53,820 nucleotides of DNA from Pseudopelagicola sp. (lineage in GTDB: Bacteria > Pseudomonadota > Alphaproteobacteria > Rhodobacterales > Rhodobacteraceae). The notes under the pieces are model-generated. The model did not search any database. It was not told the origin of the DNA and saw nothing but the letters and a program-made list of their open reading frames with translations. The DNA is taken from contig JAPHRE010000059.1 in NCBI GenBank assembly GCA_026195905.1, forward strand, positions 1 to 53,820, read 5' to 3'. Shown in pieces: positions 1 to 9,569 of this stretch. Within the stretch, counting starts at the first letter, position 1, and each line of letters opens with the position of its first letter. Made by a program: the position numbers and the translations under genes.

Positions 1-52
1 GCGGGGGGCCAGCCCCCCGCACCCCCCGGAGTATTTTAACCAAGATGAAGAA
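1..52 (+). repeat. Extragenic hairpin plus conserved GAGTATTTT tract
   Basis: Positions 1-20 form a near-perfect 9-bp inverted repeat of G and C runs with a 2-base loop. Positions 22-52 follow with C6-GGAGTATTTT and then CCAAGATGAAGA. The same tract, in reverse orientation and also beside GC hairpins, recurs at 20549-20574, and a shorter piece (CCCGAGTATTTTTG) lies at 3848-3861. All three are outside coding sequence. This looks like an interspersed extragenic repeat associated with gene ends; its function is unknown. Confidence 0.55.
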
Positions 53-94
53 TAGGGGCCAAACGCCCCGCCGCCCCAACAGGGAGACCGGAAC

Positions 95-2182
95 ATGAGT
101 AAAATGGAAGACTATGATGGCCCGATCCTTGAGATCGACAAGCTGTCCATCTCTTTCTTCACCCGCCTGCGCGAAATCCCGGCGGTGATGGATTTCTCCG
201 TCAACGTGATGCCCGGCGAAGCCGTTGGCCTTGTCGGGGAATCCGGCTGTGGCAAATCCACCGTGGCGCTCGGCGTGATGCAGGATCTCGGCAAGAACGG
301 TCGCATCGTCGGCGGCACGATCAAATTCAAGGGCCGCGACCTTTCTGAAATGAGCCCCGAAGAGCTGCGCAATATTCGCGGCAACGAGATCGCCATGATC
401 TACCAAGAACCAATGGCCTCTCTGAACCCGGCGATGAAAATCGGCAAACAGCTTATGGAAGTACCGATGATCCATGAAGGCGTGGGCGAAAAAGAAGCCT
501 ATCAACGCGCCCTGGAAGTCGTCACCGACGTGCGCCTGCCCGATCCCGAACGCATGCTGAACGCCTACCCGCATCAGCTTTCGGGCGGCCAGCAACAGCG
601 CATCGTCATCGCTATGGCGCTGATGTCGAAACCCTCGCTATTGATCCTCGATGAGCCCACCACCGCGCTTGATGTGACCGTCGAGGCCGCTGTGGTCGAG
701 CTGGTCAAGGATCTGGGCAAGAAATACGGCACCTCGATGCTGTTTATCTCGCACAATCTTGGCCTCGTGCTCGAGACCTGTGATCGCCTGTGCGTGATGT
801 ATTCCGGCGAGGCGGTGGAACGCGGCTCGATCGAGGACGTGTTCGACAACATGCAACACCCCTATACACAGGCGCTGTTCCGCTCAATCCCGCTGCCGGG
901 GGCGGACAAGAACGCCCATCCCCTGATCGCGATTCCGGGCAACTTCCCGCTGCCGCATGAACGCCCGCCGGGATGTAATTTTGGCCCACGCTGTGACTAT
1001 TTCGAGGCCGGGCGCTGCGATGCAGGGGCCATCTCGATGCAAGACGTGCCGGGCTTTGAGCGCCACGCCACCCGCTGCATCAAATTCAAGGACATCGACT
1101 GGGACGCGCCCCTGTCGCTGGCCGAAGAAAAGGAAAAACCCGAGATCGGCAAGGTCGTCCTCAAGATGGACAACCTGAAGAAATACTACGAGGTGTCGGC
1201 CAACGCCCTGTTCGGTGGCGGCGAAAAGCGGGTCGTCAAGGCCAACGAAACCCTCTCCTTTGAGGCCCATGAATCCGAAACCCTCGCCATCGTGGGCGAA
1301 TCCGGCTGTGGTAAATCCACCTTTGCCAAGGTTCTGATGGGGCTTGAAACAGCGACCGATGGGGAAATCCTGCTTGATGGCAACAACATCGAACAGACCC
1401 CGATCCAAAAGCGCGACACCAAAACCGTGGCCGATGTGCAAATGGTGTTCCAAAACCCGTTTGATACGCTCAACCCCTCGATGACCGTTGGCCGCCAGAT
1501 CATCCGCGCCCTCGAAATCTTCGGCATCGGCGAGAGCGAAGCAGACCGCCGCGCGCGTATGCTTGAGTTGCTGGATCTTGTGAAACTGCCGCGCGCCTTT
1601 GCCGACCGTATGCCACGTCAGCTTTCGGGCGGTCAGAAACAGCGCGTCGGCATCGCCCGCGCCTTTGCCGGCGGGGCGCGCATCGTGGTCGCGGACGAAC
1701 CCGTTTCGGCGCTTGACGTGTCGGTGCAGGCCGCCGTGACCGACCTCTTGATGGAGATTCAGCGCGAGGAAAAAACCACCCTCCTCTTTATCTCTCATGA
1801 CCTCTCGATCGTGCGTTACCTCTCGGATCGCGTCATGGTCATGTATCTTGGTCACGTGGTCGAACTCGGCACCACAGATCAGGTCTTCTCGCCCCCCTAT
1901 CACCCCTACACCGAGGCGCTTTTGTCGGCGGTGCCCATCGCCGATACCTCTGTCGAGAAAACCCATATCGTGCTGGATGGCGATATCCCGTCGGCCATGT
2001 CGCCGCCGCCCGGCTGTCCGTTTCAGACGCGATGCCGCTGGAAGGACCAAGTGCCCGATGGTCTATGCGACAAAGAGGTGCCGCCGGTGCGCGATATTGG
2101 CGATGGCCATCAGCTCAAATGCCACCTTGCCGAGGATATCCTCGCCCGCATGGAGCCGGTCATCAAGATCGCCGCAGAATAA
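95..2182 (+). CDS. Fused dipeptide/oligopeptide ABC transporter ATP-binding protein (DppD-DppF type)
   Basis: This 695-residue protein energises import of a peptide, or of another solute handled by the Dpp/Opp family, at the cytoplasmic face of the inner membrane. It carries two complete nucleotide-binding domains in one chain. The first has Walker A GESGCGKST at about 48-56, signature SGGQQQR and Walker B LLILDEPTTALD. The second has another GESGCGKST near 402, signature SGGQKQR and ADEPVSALD. Each half ends in the Cys-containing oligopeptide-transporter C-terminal region (GCNFGPRCDYF and GCPFQTRCRW). DppD and DppF are usually separate; fused forms are common in alphaproteobacteria. The permease and binding-protein genes are presumably upstream, outside the window. 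AGGGAGACCGG precedes the ATG. Substrate cannot be read from the sequence. Confidence 0.93.
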   Translation: MSKMEDYDGPILEIDKLSISFFTRLREIPAVMDFSVNVMPGEAVGLVGESGCGKSTVALGVMQDLGKNGRIVGGTIKFKGRDLSEMSPEELRNIRGNEIAMIYQEPMASLNPAMKIGKQLMEVPMIHEGVGEKEAYQRALEVVTDVRLPDPERMLNAYPHQLSGGQQQRIVIAMALMSKPSLLILDEPTTALDVTVEAAVVELVKDLGKKYGTSMLFISHNLGLVLETCDRLCVMYSGEAVERGSIEDVFDNMQHPYTQALFRSIPLPGADKNAHPLIAIPGNFPLPHERPPGCNFGPRCDYFEAGRCDAGAISMQDVPGFERHATRCIKFKDIDWDAPLSLAEEKEKPEIGKVVLKMDNLKKYYEVSANALFGGGEKRVVKANETLSFEAHESETLAIVGESGCGKSTFAKVLMGLETATDGEILLDGNNIEQTPIQKRDTKTVADVQMVFQNPFDTLNPSMTVGRQIIRALEIFGIGESEADRRARMLELLDLVKLPRAFADRMPRQLSGGQKQRVGIARAFAGGARIVVADEPVSALDVSVQAAVTDLLMEIQREEKTTLLFISHDLSIVRYLSDRVMVMYLGHVVELGTTDQVFSPPYHPYTEALLSAVPIADTSVEKTHIVLDGDIPSAMSPPPGCPFQTRCRWKDQVPDGLCDKEVPPVRDIGDGHQLKCHLAEDILARMEPVIKIAAE

Positions 2183-2210
2183 GACCGCAGAATAAGACCG
2201 CAGAATAAGA
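2172..2210 (+). repeat. Three tandem 13-bp copies spanning the stop codon
   Basis: The unit CCGCAGAATAAGA occurs three times in a row, perfectly, at 2172-2184, 2185-2197 and 2198-2210. The first copy contains the TAA that ends the ABC ATPase gene. Because the unit is 13 bp, the three TAA triplets (2180, 2193, 2206) fall in all three reading frames, giving a three-frame stop just before the terminator. It probably arose by slippage. Confidence 0.85.
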
Positions 2211-2218
2211 CCCAAACC

Positions 2219-2247
2219 GGGGGCGGCGCAAACCGCCCCCCTTTTTT
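2219..2247 (+). terminator. Intrinsic terminator of the ABC ATPase gene
   Basis: The stem GGGGGCGG (2219-2226) pairs with CCGCCCCC (2233-2240) around a 6-base loop and is followed by a run of six T. It closes the transporter transcript before the ABM gene. Confidence 0.88.
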
Positions 2248-2277
2248 CCTGCGCCCTCCCGCACTAGACTCTGTGCC

Positions 2278-2619
2278 ATGTCTCGCTTTGCCCCGCTTCC
2301 CGACCCGCCCTATTACGCCGTGATCTTTACCGCGCAACGCAGGGAAGGCGACCTTGGTTATGGTATGATGGCCGACCGGATGATGGCCTTGGCCGAAACC
2401 CAACCGGGCTATATCGGCGTCGAGAGCACACGCGACACAGACGGGTTTGGCATCACCGTCAGCTATTGGAAGGACGAAGCAAGCCTTCTGGCATGGAAGG
2501 CCGAGGCCGAACATCTCGCGGCGCAGACCTTGGGCAAGACCCGTTGGTATGCGCACTATTCCCTGCGCGTCGCCAAGGTTGAACGCGCCTATGACGGCCC
2601 TGAAGGGCGCGAGGCCTAG
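2278..2619 (+). CDS. Antibiotic-biosynthesis-monooxygenase (ABM) fold protein
   Basis: A 113-residue protein with the small ferredoxin-like ABM fold: the segment YYAVIFTAQR starts a beta strand, followed by a helix rich in Met (MMADRMMALAETQPGYIGVES) and the later ISYWKDEASLLAWK-like region (here VSYWKDEASLLAWK), which is typical of the family. Members include cofactor-free monooxygenases and heme-degrading or stress proteins, and most in bacteria are uncharacterised. The ATG at 2278 begins just after the upstream terminator. The gene is convergent with the cytochrome c peroxidase gene, and the two stop codons overlap by 4 bp. The specific reaction is unknown. Confidence 0.8.
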   Translation: MSRFAPLPDPPYYAVIFTAQRREGDLGYGMMADRMMALAETQPGYIGVESTRDTDGFGITVSYWKDEASLLAWKAEAEHLAAQTLGKTRWYAHYSLRVAKVERAYDGPEGREA

Positions 2620-3767
2620 TCCTCTTCAAGCAGCGCCTCATAGCGCGCATCGGTCAGCGTCTTCAAAAACGCCACCAGCGCATCCACCCGGTTGTCATCA
2701 AGCGCCGGCCCGGTCTCCAACTCTTCCATCGAAAGCGTGCCCTCGACCTCGGGCGCGCGCCACGGCTGGCCGGTCTCGGGGTTGACCTGACGCGCTTCGG
2801 CCTTTGAATTGTATTTGTTGTAAAACAGGATCACCGTGCGCAGGTCTTCGAATACACCATTGTGCATATACGGCCCCGTCACCGCGATATTGCGCAGGGT
2901 CGGCACCTTGATCTTGCCGCGCTGGGCCGGATCATCAATGCCCGGATGCGCCAATAGCCCCTCATCTCTGAAATCCGCCGCAACGCCATTGACCGCGCGC
3001 ACCGCCGTATTCATGGGCGTGCCAATGTTGTGATATTCATTATTGGTAAAGGTCTCGCGCGGATCAATCGCGCTCTGGCGCAGTTGGTGGCACATATTGC
3101 AATTGGTGAACTGCTGCGAAAAGAACAACAATTTCCCAAGCTCTTCTTCATGCGTAAACGCGACCTCGCCGCGCAGATACCGGTCATATTTGGAATCAAA
3201 GGGCGCGAATAGATCCGTGCGCTCAAAGGCGGCAATCGCCTGTGTCATACCGCGATAGGCCGCGTCCACATCCGCCATGACCTCTGCGCCAAACAGGCTC
3301 TGGAAACTCTCGACATAGGCCGGTTTTTCCTCAAGCCGCGCCACGACGCTCGCCTTGTCCGGCATCCCCATCTCAATCGGGTTGAGCGGCGGCCCCCCCG
3401 CCTGATCCTCCAGCGTCGCGGCCCGCCCGTCCCAGAACATACCGCCGACATAGGTGCCGTCGGCCTGCTGATGGAACGGCGGCACAAAGGCGGCATAGCT
3501 TGCTGTGGGGGCGCTGCGATCCCCAAGCGACTTGCCATCGTCGCCCAAAGAGACCGCTTTGCCGACTTCGGTCGGGCGCGAGTCCACAAACCCATAGTCC
3601 GGATCATGACAGGTCGCGCAGGATTGGGTGCGATTGGCCGAAAGGTCCGTATCAAAGAAAAGCACCTCGCCAAGGGCTTCAAGGCTCTCATAGGGTTGCG
3701 CCTGCGCGCTGCTTATACCCAGTATCACACCAAGCACAGCCCCCCGTGTAATCCCGATTTTCCTCAT
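2616..3767 (-). CDS. Di-heme cytochrome c peroxidase (CcpA/MauG family)
   Basis: A 383-residue periplasmic protein that reduces hydrogen peroxide with electrons from a small cytochrome c, or performs a MauG-like oxidation. A signal peptide occupies residues 1-24 (RKIGITRGAVLGVILGISSAQA). Two c-type heme motifs are present, CATCH at 50-54 and CNMCH at 223-227. The downstream segment GPYMHNGVF is the usual location of an axial or gating residue of the C-terminal heme. An ATG start at 3767 is preferred over the GTG at 3782 because AAGGGG lies six bases upstream of the ATG. The lytic transglycosylase gene lies upstream on the same strand, 94 bp away; no functional link is evident. Confidence 0.9.
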   Translation of the reverse strand: MRKIGITRGAVLGVILGISSAQAQPYESLEALGEVLFFDTDLSANRTQSCATCHDPDYGFVDSRPTEVGKAVSLGDDGKSLGDRSAPTASYAAFVPPFHQQADGTYVGGMFWDGRAATLEDQAGGPPLNPIEMGMPDKASVVARLEEKPAYVESFQSLFGAEVMADVDAAYRGMTQAIAAFERTDLFAPFDSKYDRYLRGEVAFTHEEELGKLLFFSQQFTNCNMCHQLRQSAIDPRETFTNNEYHNIGTPMNTAVRAVNGVAADFRDEGLLAHPGIDDPAQRGKIKVPTLRNIAVTGPYMHNGVFEDLRTVILFYNKYNSKAEARQVNPETGQPWRAPEVEGTLSMEELETGPALDDNRVDALVAFLKTLTDARYEALLEED

Positions 3768-3861
3768 CTGCGGCCCCTTCACACGATCAAGACGTCATGC
3801 GCCATTGCTAGCGCCCTGCCTTGCCGCAGACTTTGACCGATGTCAATCCCGAGTATTTTTG

Positions 3862-4446
3862 TCAGCTACCCCAGATCACCCGCACATAATTGCGGGTTTC
3901 TTGGTAAGGCGGCACCCCGCCATGACGACGCACGGCTTCGGGACCGGCATTATACGCCGCCAGCGCAAGACGCCATGAGCCGAAACTGCGATATTGCTGT
4001 GCAAGGTAGCGCGCCCCGCCATCAAGGTTCTGCGCCGGGTCAAGCGGATCAACCCCAAGACGGCGCGCCGTGCCCGGCATCAACTGTGCAAGCCCAAGCG
4101 CGCCCTTGTGCGACTGCGCCGTGGCATTCCAGCCCGATTCCTGCTGCACCAGTTTGAGAAAGAGATCAACCGGCACCCCATGACGCGTCGCCGCATCCTG
4201 CGCCAACGCGAGATACGGCCCGTTATACTTGCCCTGATAGCTGCCATCGCCCCATTTTGACGGGGTATAAACGGGGCGCGGCTCGATACGCACCGCACTC
4301 TTGGTTTCCGCCCGTTTGCGCTTGTCGATCACAGATGTCTGAGACCGAAACACGCCCGCCTTGGATTTCGACGTCAGGAAATCGGCCTTGACCGGCAAAG
4401 CCACCAACATCGCAACAATCAGCCCGGAAACCCCCGCACGTATCAT
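3862..4446 (-). CDS. Lytic transglycosylase, SLT domain
   Basis: A 194-residue exported protein that cleaves the MurNAc-GlcNAc bond of peptidoglycan with formation of 1,6-anhydroMurNAc. Residues 1-21 form a signal peptide ([16 protein letters not shown]). The C-terminal SLT domain (about 75-194) shows the catalytic Glu103 in QQESGW, then [13 protein letters not shown] and [11 protein letters not shown], all hallmark motifs. The longer open frame to 4557 starts with a non-hydrophobic, Arg-rich stretch, so the ATG at 4446, which exposes the signal peptide, is preferred. anmK elsewhere in the window could recycle its anhydroMurNAc product. Confidence 0.9.
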   Translation of the reverse strand: MIRAGVSGLIVAMLVALPVKADFLTSKSKAGVFRSQTSVIDKRKRAETKSAVRIEPRPVYTPSKWGDGSYQGKYNGPYLALAQDAATRHGVPVDLFLKLVQQESGWNATAQSHKGALGLAQLMPGTARRLGVDPLDPAQNLDGGARYLAQQYRSFGSWRLALAAYNAGPEAVRRHGGVPPYQETRNYVRVIWGS

Positions 4447-4679
4447 GGCAAACTCGCTCCAGATGCCCCTACATGAAGCCCTCTTAGCGAAAAACAGACG
4501 AAATTTCCAGAGCCTCCTGCCCACTCCTGCCCCTATCAGCCCTCGATCAGCGCACAATTGGCAGCTTTGCGCCGCCCGCGCCTCGACTTTTTGTCGGCTT
4601 TAGGCTTTCCTTAACCGGGATGGGATGGTCTATGCTGGCACGAAACCAGATTACAGATTCTTAAAATGGGGGGTGCCAC

Positions 4680-5201
4680 ATGGCCGGTTCCGTCAACAAA
4701 GTTATCCTCGTCGGCAATCTTGGCCGCGACCCGGAGGTCCGCACCTTTCAGAACGGCGGCAAAGTGTGCAACCTGCGCATTGCGACCTCTGAAACGTGGA
4801 AAGACAAAAACACCGGCGAACGCCGCGAACGGACCGAATGGCACACCGTCGCGATCTTCTCCGAGGGTCTGGTCCGGGTCTGCGAACAATACCTGCGCAA
4901 AGGCTCCAAGGTCTATCTTGAGGGCAAATTGCAAACCCGCAAATGGCAGGACCAATCCGGCAACGACCGCTATTCAACCGAAGTCGTCCTGCAAGGCTTT
5001 GACGGCACGTTGATTATGCTCGACGGTCGCAGCGGCGGCGGCGGCGGTGGCGGCGACTACGGCGGGGGTCAAGGCGGCGGTTACGGCGGCGGCGATCAGG
5101 GCGGCTACGGCGGCGGCTATGATAGCGGCCCCGGCGGCGGCGCAAATCAGGGCGGCGGCGGGTCGTCCTCGCGCGATCTCGACGACGAAATCCCATTCTG
5201 A
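4680..5201 (+). CDS. ssb: Single-stranded DNA-binding protein
   Basis: A 173-residue SSB that coats single-stranded DNA in replication, recombination and repair. The OB fold occupies roughly residues 1-112 ([44 protein letters not shown]). A glycine-rich linker with Gly-Gly-Asp/Tyr runs follows from about 118 to 163, and the chain ends in the acidic partner-binding tip DLDDEIPF. The linker is unusually Gly-pure and is encoded by GGC-rich sequence, which produces long spurious frames on both strands. The GGGGGG upstream of the ATG acts as the ribosome-binding site. Confidence 0.97.
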   Translation: MAGSVNKVILVGNLGRDPEVRTFQNGGKVCNLRIATSETWKDKNTGERRERTEWHTVAIFSEGLVRVCEQYLRKGSKVYLEGKLQTRKWQDQSGNDRYSTEVVLQGFDGTLIMLDGRSGGGGGGGDYGGGQGGGYGGGDQGGYGGGYDSGPGGGANQGGGGSSSRDLDDEIPF

Positions 5202-5275
5202 TCTCGCCTCACTGGTAAACCCGCTCTGGCCGCGATACCGTCACACCAAAGACGTTGGCAGCGAAAGGTTTACTC

Positions 5276-6358
5276 ATGGCTTGGTCCTTCTCTATAGGCC
5301 GTCTGTTCGGCTCTGACATCCGCGTGCATGCAACCTTTTTCCTGTTGCTGCTGTGGATCGGGCTGATGGCCTACGCCGAGGGCGGCACGTCTGCCGCCCT
5401 CGCCAGCGTGCTTTTTGTCGTGGCGCTCTTTGCCTGCGTTGTGGCGCATGAGTTCGGCCATGCCCTGACCGCGCGGCGCTACGGCATCCGCACCCCTGAC
5501 ATTACCCTCTTGCCCATCGGCGGCATGGCCCGGCTTGAAAAGATGCCGGACCAACCGGCACAGGAAATCCTCGTCGCTCTCGCTGGTCCGGCGGTCAATG
5601 TCGTGATCTGGGCCGTGCTGACGCTTCTGCTTGGCGCTCAAACCGGCGGTGCCTTGGTCAACCTGACCGATTTGACCCCGACCACTTTCCTGGCCCAGCT
5701 TGCGGCAGTGAACCTCTTTCTGGCAGTGTTCAACCTCCTGCCCGCCTTTCCAATGGACGGTGGCCGGGTGCTGCGCGCACTGTTGCAAACCCGGATGTCG
5801 CGCCCGCGCGCCACCGAAACCGCCGCCCATGCCGGACAGATCGTCGCCTTCCTGATGGCCTTCGCCGCGCTCGCCACCGGCAACATGATCCTGCTGCTCG
5901 TGGCGTTTTTCGTCTTTGTCGCGGGCAACGCCGAGAGCAAAGACGTCTCCATGCGCGCTCTGACCCGCCGCATGCAAGCGCGCGACGCGATGATTACCGC
6001 CTATGAAAGCCTCGCGCCCACCGACCCGTTGCAAACCGCCGCCACAACCCTCATCCGCACAACCCAGCATGAGTTCCCCGTGCTGGCTCCCGACGGGACG
6101 CTGCTCGGCTTCCTGACCCGTAGCGCGCTCTTTGCCGCGATGGCCGAGGACGCCGGAGCCATGCGCCATGTCGATACCCTTATGGAGCGCGACATACCGC
6201 GCGTGCGCCTTGAGACCAGCCTCGAAGACGTCACCGACGCCCTCTACAAAGGCGCGCCCGCCGTGGTTGTCTGTTCGCCCGAGGACAAGATGTTGGGCTA
6301 TATCACCCGCGAAAACCTTGGTGAATTGATGGTGCTACAAACCCGCCAAAGCGCCTGA
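5276..6358 (+). CDS. Site-2 protease-like M50 metalloprotease with two CBS domains
   Basis: A 360-residue polytopic membrane protein. The zinc-binding HEFGH is at residues 58-62 within a transmembrane helix, and the second metal motif NLLPAFPMDG is at 153-162. Four to six hydrophobic segments span residues 20-220. Two CBS domains follow in the cytoplasm (about 232-290 and 295-355), suggesting control by an adenine nucleotide. This architecture is the bacterial class of intramembrane proteases that cleave anti-sigma factors or similar substrates; the substrate here is unknown. The ATG at 5276 is favoured over the upstream in-frame start at 5255, because family members begin close to MAWSFSIGRLFG. 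Confidence 0.9.
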   Translation: MAWSFSIGRLFGSDIRVHATFFLLLLWIGLMAYAEGGTSAALASVLFVVALFACVVAHEFGHALTARRYGIRTPDITLLPIGGMARLEKMPDQPAQEILVALAGPAVNVVIWAVLTLLLGAQTGGALVNLTDLTPTTFLAQLAAVNLFLAVFNLLPAFPMDGGRVLRALLQTRMSRPRATETAAHAGQIVAFLMAFAALATGNMILLLVAFFVFVAGNAESKDVSMRALTRRMQARDAMITAYESLAPTDPLQTAATTLIRTTQHEFPVLAPDGTLLGFLTRSALFAAMAEDAGAMRHVDTLMERDIPRVRLETSLEDVTDALYKGAPAVVVCSPEDKMLGYITRENLGELMVLQTRQSA

Positions 6359-6478
6359 TGTGACCAAAACCAATTGCGCGCATTTTATGCATCATGCTAC
6401 CGCGACACTGCGTCCCATGATGCACGCCCGACTTTTGAGGAACTCTGGCAAACACGATTTTCAAGAAGGATAATGCGA

Positions 6479-7687
6479 ATGACATCTTATCTGAAGTCCC
6501 ACCCGACCCGCGATGGTTTCTTTGGAGACTACGGAGGGGCACAGCTTCCACCAGTGCTCGAGCCGCATTTCAAGGCCATCGACGAGGCCTATCAGAAGAT
6601 TTCAAAATCCGCCGAATTCATTCGCGATCTGCGCTATGTGCGCAAACATTTCCAAGGCCGCCCCACCCCGGTCTCCCACCTCAAGAACCTCTCGGATATG
6701 TGTGGCGGCGCGCAGATTTACGCCAAGCGCGAAGACCTGAACCATACCGGCGCGCATAAACTCAATCACTGCATGGCCGAGGCGCTCTTGGCCAAACATA
6801 TGGGCAAAACCAAGCTGATGGCCGAAACCGGCGCGGGTCAACACGGCGTGGCGCTGGCGACGGCGGCGGCCTATTTCGGCATGGACTGTGAAATCCACAT
6901 GGGCGAAATCGACATCGCCAAAGAAGCCCCCAATGTCACGCGCATGAAACTCCTCGGCGCCGAGGTCGTGCCGGTGGGTTTCGGGGGGCGCTCGCTCAAG
7001 GAAGCGGTTGATTCCGCCTTTGACTCTTATGTGCCACAGGCCGACACGGCGCTATTTGCCATCGGCTCTGTCGTGGGGCCGCACCCCTTCCCAAGAATGG
7101 TGCGGGATTTCCAACATATCGTCGGCATAGAATCCCGCGAACAGTTCCTCGAGATGACCGGCGGCCTGCCCGACATCGTCGCCGCCTGCGTCGGGGGCGG
7201 CTCTAATGCGATGGGGCTTTTCGCGGGCTTTATCGACGACGAGGACGTCGCGCTCTATGGGGTCGAACCGATGGGCACCTCCTCCAAGCTCGGCGATCAC
7301 GCCGCCACGATCACCTATGGCGAAGATGGTGACATCCACGGGTTCCGCACCTTGGTCCTCAAGGATGAGGCCGGGGAACCTGCGCCTGTGCACACCGTCG
7401 CCTCGGGGCTGGATTACCCCGGCGTCGGCCCGGAACACGCCCACCTGCACCGCTCAGGCCGGGCCAATTACACCTCGGCCAACGACAAGGAAGCCCTTGA
7501 TGCCTTCTACAAACTGTCGCGCCACGAGGGCATTATCCCCGCCCTCGAAAGCGCGCACGCCGTTGCCTTTGCCATGCGCGAAGCCGCCGATCATCCCGGC
7601 AAATCCATCCTGATCAACCTCTCGGGACGCGGTGACAAGGATATCGACTACGTCACCGAGACCTACGGCTTTAGCGTCGACGGCTAA
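6479..7687 (+). CDS. trpB: Tryptophan synthase beta chain
   Basis: A 402-residue PLP enzyme that condenses indole with serine to make tryptophan. The Schiff-base lysine is Lys94 in HTGAHKLN. The phosphate-binding loop GGGSNAMG and the family start [19 protein letters not shown] are present. AAGGA at 6466-6470 is spaced eight bases from the ATG at 6479, so this start is chosen over 6473 and over the much longer open frame from 6374. trpF and trpA are not adjacent, so trp genes are dispersed here or lie beyond the window. A strong terminator follows. Confidence 0.96.
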   Translation: MTSYLKSHPTRDGFFGDYGGAQLPPVLEPHFKAIDEAYQKISKSAEFIRDLRYVRKHFQGRPTPVSHLKNLSDMCGGAQIYAKREDLNHTGAHKLNHCMAEALLAKHMGKTKLMAETGAGQHGVALATAAAYFGMDCEIHMGEIDIAKEAPNVTRMKLLGAEVVPVGFGGRSLKEAVDSAFDSYVPQADTALFAIGSVVGPHPFPRMVRDFQHIVGIESREQFLEMTGGLPDIVAACVGGGSNAMGLFAGFIDDEDVALYGVEPMGTSSKLGDHAATITYGEDGDIHGFRTLVLKDEAGEPAPVHTVASGLDYPGVGPEHAHLHRSGRANYTSANDKEALDAFYKLSRHEGIIPALESAHAVAFAMREAADHPGKSILINLSGRGDKDIDYVTETYGFSVDG

Positions 7688-7712
7688 ACGCCGGATACCT
7701 CATTAAAGGAAA

Positions 7713-7750
7713 ACGCCGATGGACTTTCTTCCATCGGCGTTTTTTCTTTT
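7713..7750 (+). terminator. Intrinsic terminator of trpB
   Basis: An 11-bp perfect stem, ACGCCGATGGA (7713-7723) with TCCATCGGCGT (7730-7740), has a 6-base loop and is followed by TTTTT-C-TTTT. It lies between the convergent trpB and aroB genes. On the minus strand the run is less clean, so it acts mainly on trpB. Confidence 0.92.
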
Positions 7751-7775
7751 TATATCAGATAGAAAACTGCCCGAC

Positions 7776-8888
7776 CTAACGTGCGGCAAGCGCCTCTTCA
7801 AGAAGGGTCTTGACCGCCTCGCGTGGCACATCTGCGGTGACAAAAGCCTGCCCGATGCCGCGCGCAAGGATGAACCGCAATTGCCCGTCGACAACCTTCT
7901 TGTCCTGCGCCATGAGATCAAGAAGCCCCTCGGCATCCGGCAAGTCGCCCTCGATATCGCGAAGGTCAACCTTCATTCCCATCTGCGCCAGATGCGCCCG
8001 AACCCGGCTCGGCTCTTCCTGCGCACACAGCCCCAACCGCGCACTCAACTCAAACGCCAGGGCACAGCCGATCGCCACGCCCTCGCCATGCAAGAGCCGG
8101 TCCCCATAGCCCGTCGCCGCCTCCAGCGCGTGACAGAACGTATGGCCAAGGTTCAAAAGCGCCCGATCCCCCTGTTCGGTCTCATCGCGCGCCACGATCT
8201 CGGCCTTCATCTCGCAGGACCGCTTCACCGCCTGAATGCGCGCCGCCATATCCCCCGACGCCAGCGCCGGTCCCTGCCCTTCAAGCCAATCAAAGAATGT
8301 CGCATCGCCCAAAAGCCCGTATTTGACCACCTCGCCATACCCGGCCAGGAAATCGCGCGGGCGCAGCGTGCCGAGCACCTCTGTATCGGCCAAGACCAAC
8401 GACGGTTGGTGAAACGCCCCGATAAGGTTCTTGCCCTGCGGCGCGTTGATCCCGGTCTTGCCGCCCACCGAACTATCCACCTGTGCCAAAAGCGAGGTCG
8501 GGACCTGCACGAACCGCACCCCGCGACGCAAGACCGCCGCCGCAAACCCCGTCAGATCGCCAATCACGCCGCCGCCAAAGGCCACCACGATATCGCGCCG
8601 CTCGACCTTTTCGGCCAAGAGCCACTCCACCGTGCGTTCAAAATGCGGCCAGCTCTTGGTGCCTTCGCCCGCTGGCAGGACAAGCGTCTCCATCTCAACG
8701 CCTTGTGCCGCAAGCCCCGCGCGCAACGCTTCAAGATGGAGCGCCGCAACATTCTCATCCGTCACAACACGCACCGTCGGACGCTTGAGAAGCGGCGCAA
8801 TCAACGCCCCGGAACGGGCCAGAAGGCCGGGGCCGATCTGGATATCATAGGCCCGCGCGCCAAGCCCCACATGCACCGTTTCCATCAT
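7776..8888 (-). CDS. aroB: 3-dehydroquinate synthase
   Basis: A 370-residue NAD- and metal-dependent enzyme of the shikimate pathway that converts DAHP to 3-dehydroquinate. Diagnostic segments are GGGVIGDLTGFAAAVLRRG, the PTSLLAQVDSSVGGKTGIN-like loop, LNLGHTFCHALE and HGEGVAIG, with metal ligands in the last two. It starts one base after the aroK stop: GGAGG inside the end of aroK is nine bases from the ATG at 8888, which supports this start over the ATG at 8897. The aroK-aroB pair is therefore transcribed and probably translated together. Confidence 0.96.
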   Translation of the reverse strand: MMETVHVGLGARAYDIQIGPGLLARSGALIAPLLKRPTVRVVTDENVAALHLEALRAGLAAQGVEMETLVLPAGEGTKSWPHFERTVEWLLAEKVERRDIVVAFGGGVIGDLTGFAAAVLRRGVRFVQVPTSLLAQVDSSVGGKTGINAPQGKNLIGAFHQPSLVLADTEVLGTLRPRDFLAGYGEVVKYGLLGDATFFDWLEGQGPALASGDMAARIQAVKRSCEMKAEIVARDETEQGDRALLNLGHTFCHALEAATGYGDRLLHGEGVAIGCALAFELSARLGLCAQEEPSRVRAHLAQMGMKVDLRDIEGDLPDAEGLLDLMAQDKKVVDGQLRFILARGIGQAFVTADVPREAVKTLLEEALAAR

Positions 8889-8889
8889 C

Positions 8890-9435
8890 TTATACATCCT
8901 CCAACACGTCCGGGCGGCTCAAAAGCGCCTCGACCACGCGTTCCGCCATCTCTTCGATCGTGAACCGAGCATCAGCCTTGACCGTAAGGTCGGCCTGTCG
9001 ATAAATCGGCACCCGCGCCTCATATATTCCGGTCAATGTCGCCTTGGGGTCGGGGGTGCGCAACAATGGCCGCGTGTCCTTGTGGCGAACCCGATTCCAA
9101 AGAATATCAAGATCGGCATCAAGCCAAACCGCGACGCCTTTTTGAGAAATGACCCTGCGGTTGTCCGGCGCAAGATATGCCCCGCCGCCAGTCGACAAAA
9201 TACCGCGCTCCTCCTCAAGAAGCCGCGCAATAACCTGCGCTTCCTTATCGCGGAAAAACGCTTCGCCATCGCGGGCGAAAATCTCGGCAATGGTCATGTT
9301 GGCGGCTTTTTCAATTTCCGCATCGGAATCGAGAAACGCAACCCCAAGCCGTGCCGCAAGCGCCCGCCCCACAGCGGTCTTTCCGGCTCCCATCATCCCC
9401 ACGAGCACAACCGTCTTTTTCAATTTCAGCGTCAT
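8890..9435 (-). CDS. aroK: Shikimate kinase
   Basis: A 181-residue kinase that phosphorylates shikimate with ATP. The P-loop GMMGAGKT is at residues 13-20. LDSDAEIE provides the substrate/Mg Asp region, FRDKEAQVI the shikimate-binding Arg, and STGGGAYL the GGG substrate loop. The ATG at 9435 is preceded by GGGGA; the alternative start at 9468 is a TTG with no clear ribosome-binding site. Its stop lies one base upstream of the aroB ATG. Confidence 0.95.
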   Translation of the reverse strand: MTLKLKKTVVLVGMMGAGKTAVGRALAARLGVAFLDSDAEIEKAANMTIAEIFARDGEAFFRDKEAQVIARLLEEERGILSTGGGAYLAPDNRRVISQKGVAVWLDADLDILWNRVRHKDTRPLLRTPDPKATLTGIYEARVPIYRQADLTVKADARFTIEEMAERVVEALLSRPDVLEDV

Positions 9436-9569
9436 GTCGTCCCCGGTGAATGACCCATCATCGGCCAAGCCTTGCGCAAATTCAAACTTTCGCCCCTGAA
9501 TGACGTGATCTTGTGCAAAATGCCAGTTATAACTTGGGCAAAATAGAGCAGGCTCTTACTGGAGACGTC

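Noticed and set aside
884-2050. A 388-codon minus-strand frame under the ABC ATPase gene
   Set aside because: It mirrors the plus-strand gene in a GC-rich codon-biased region and has no family motif; the plus strand has two complete ABC domains.
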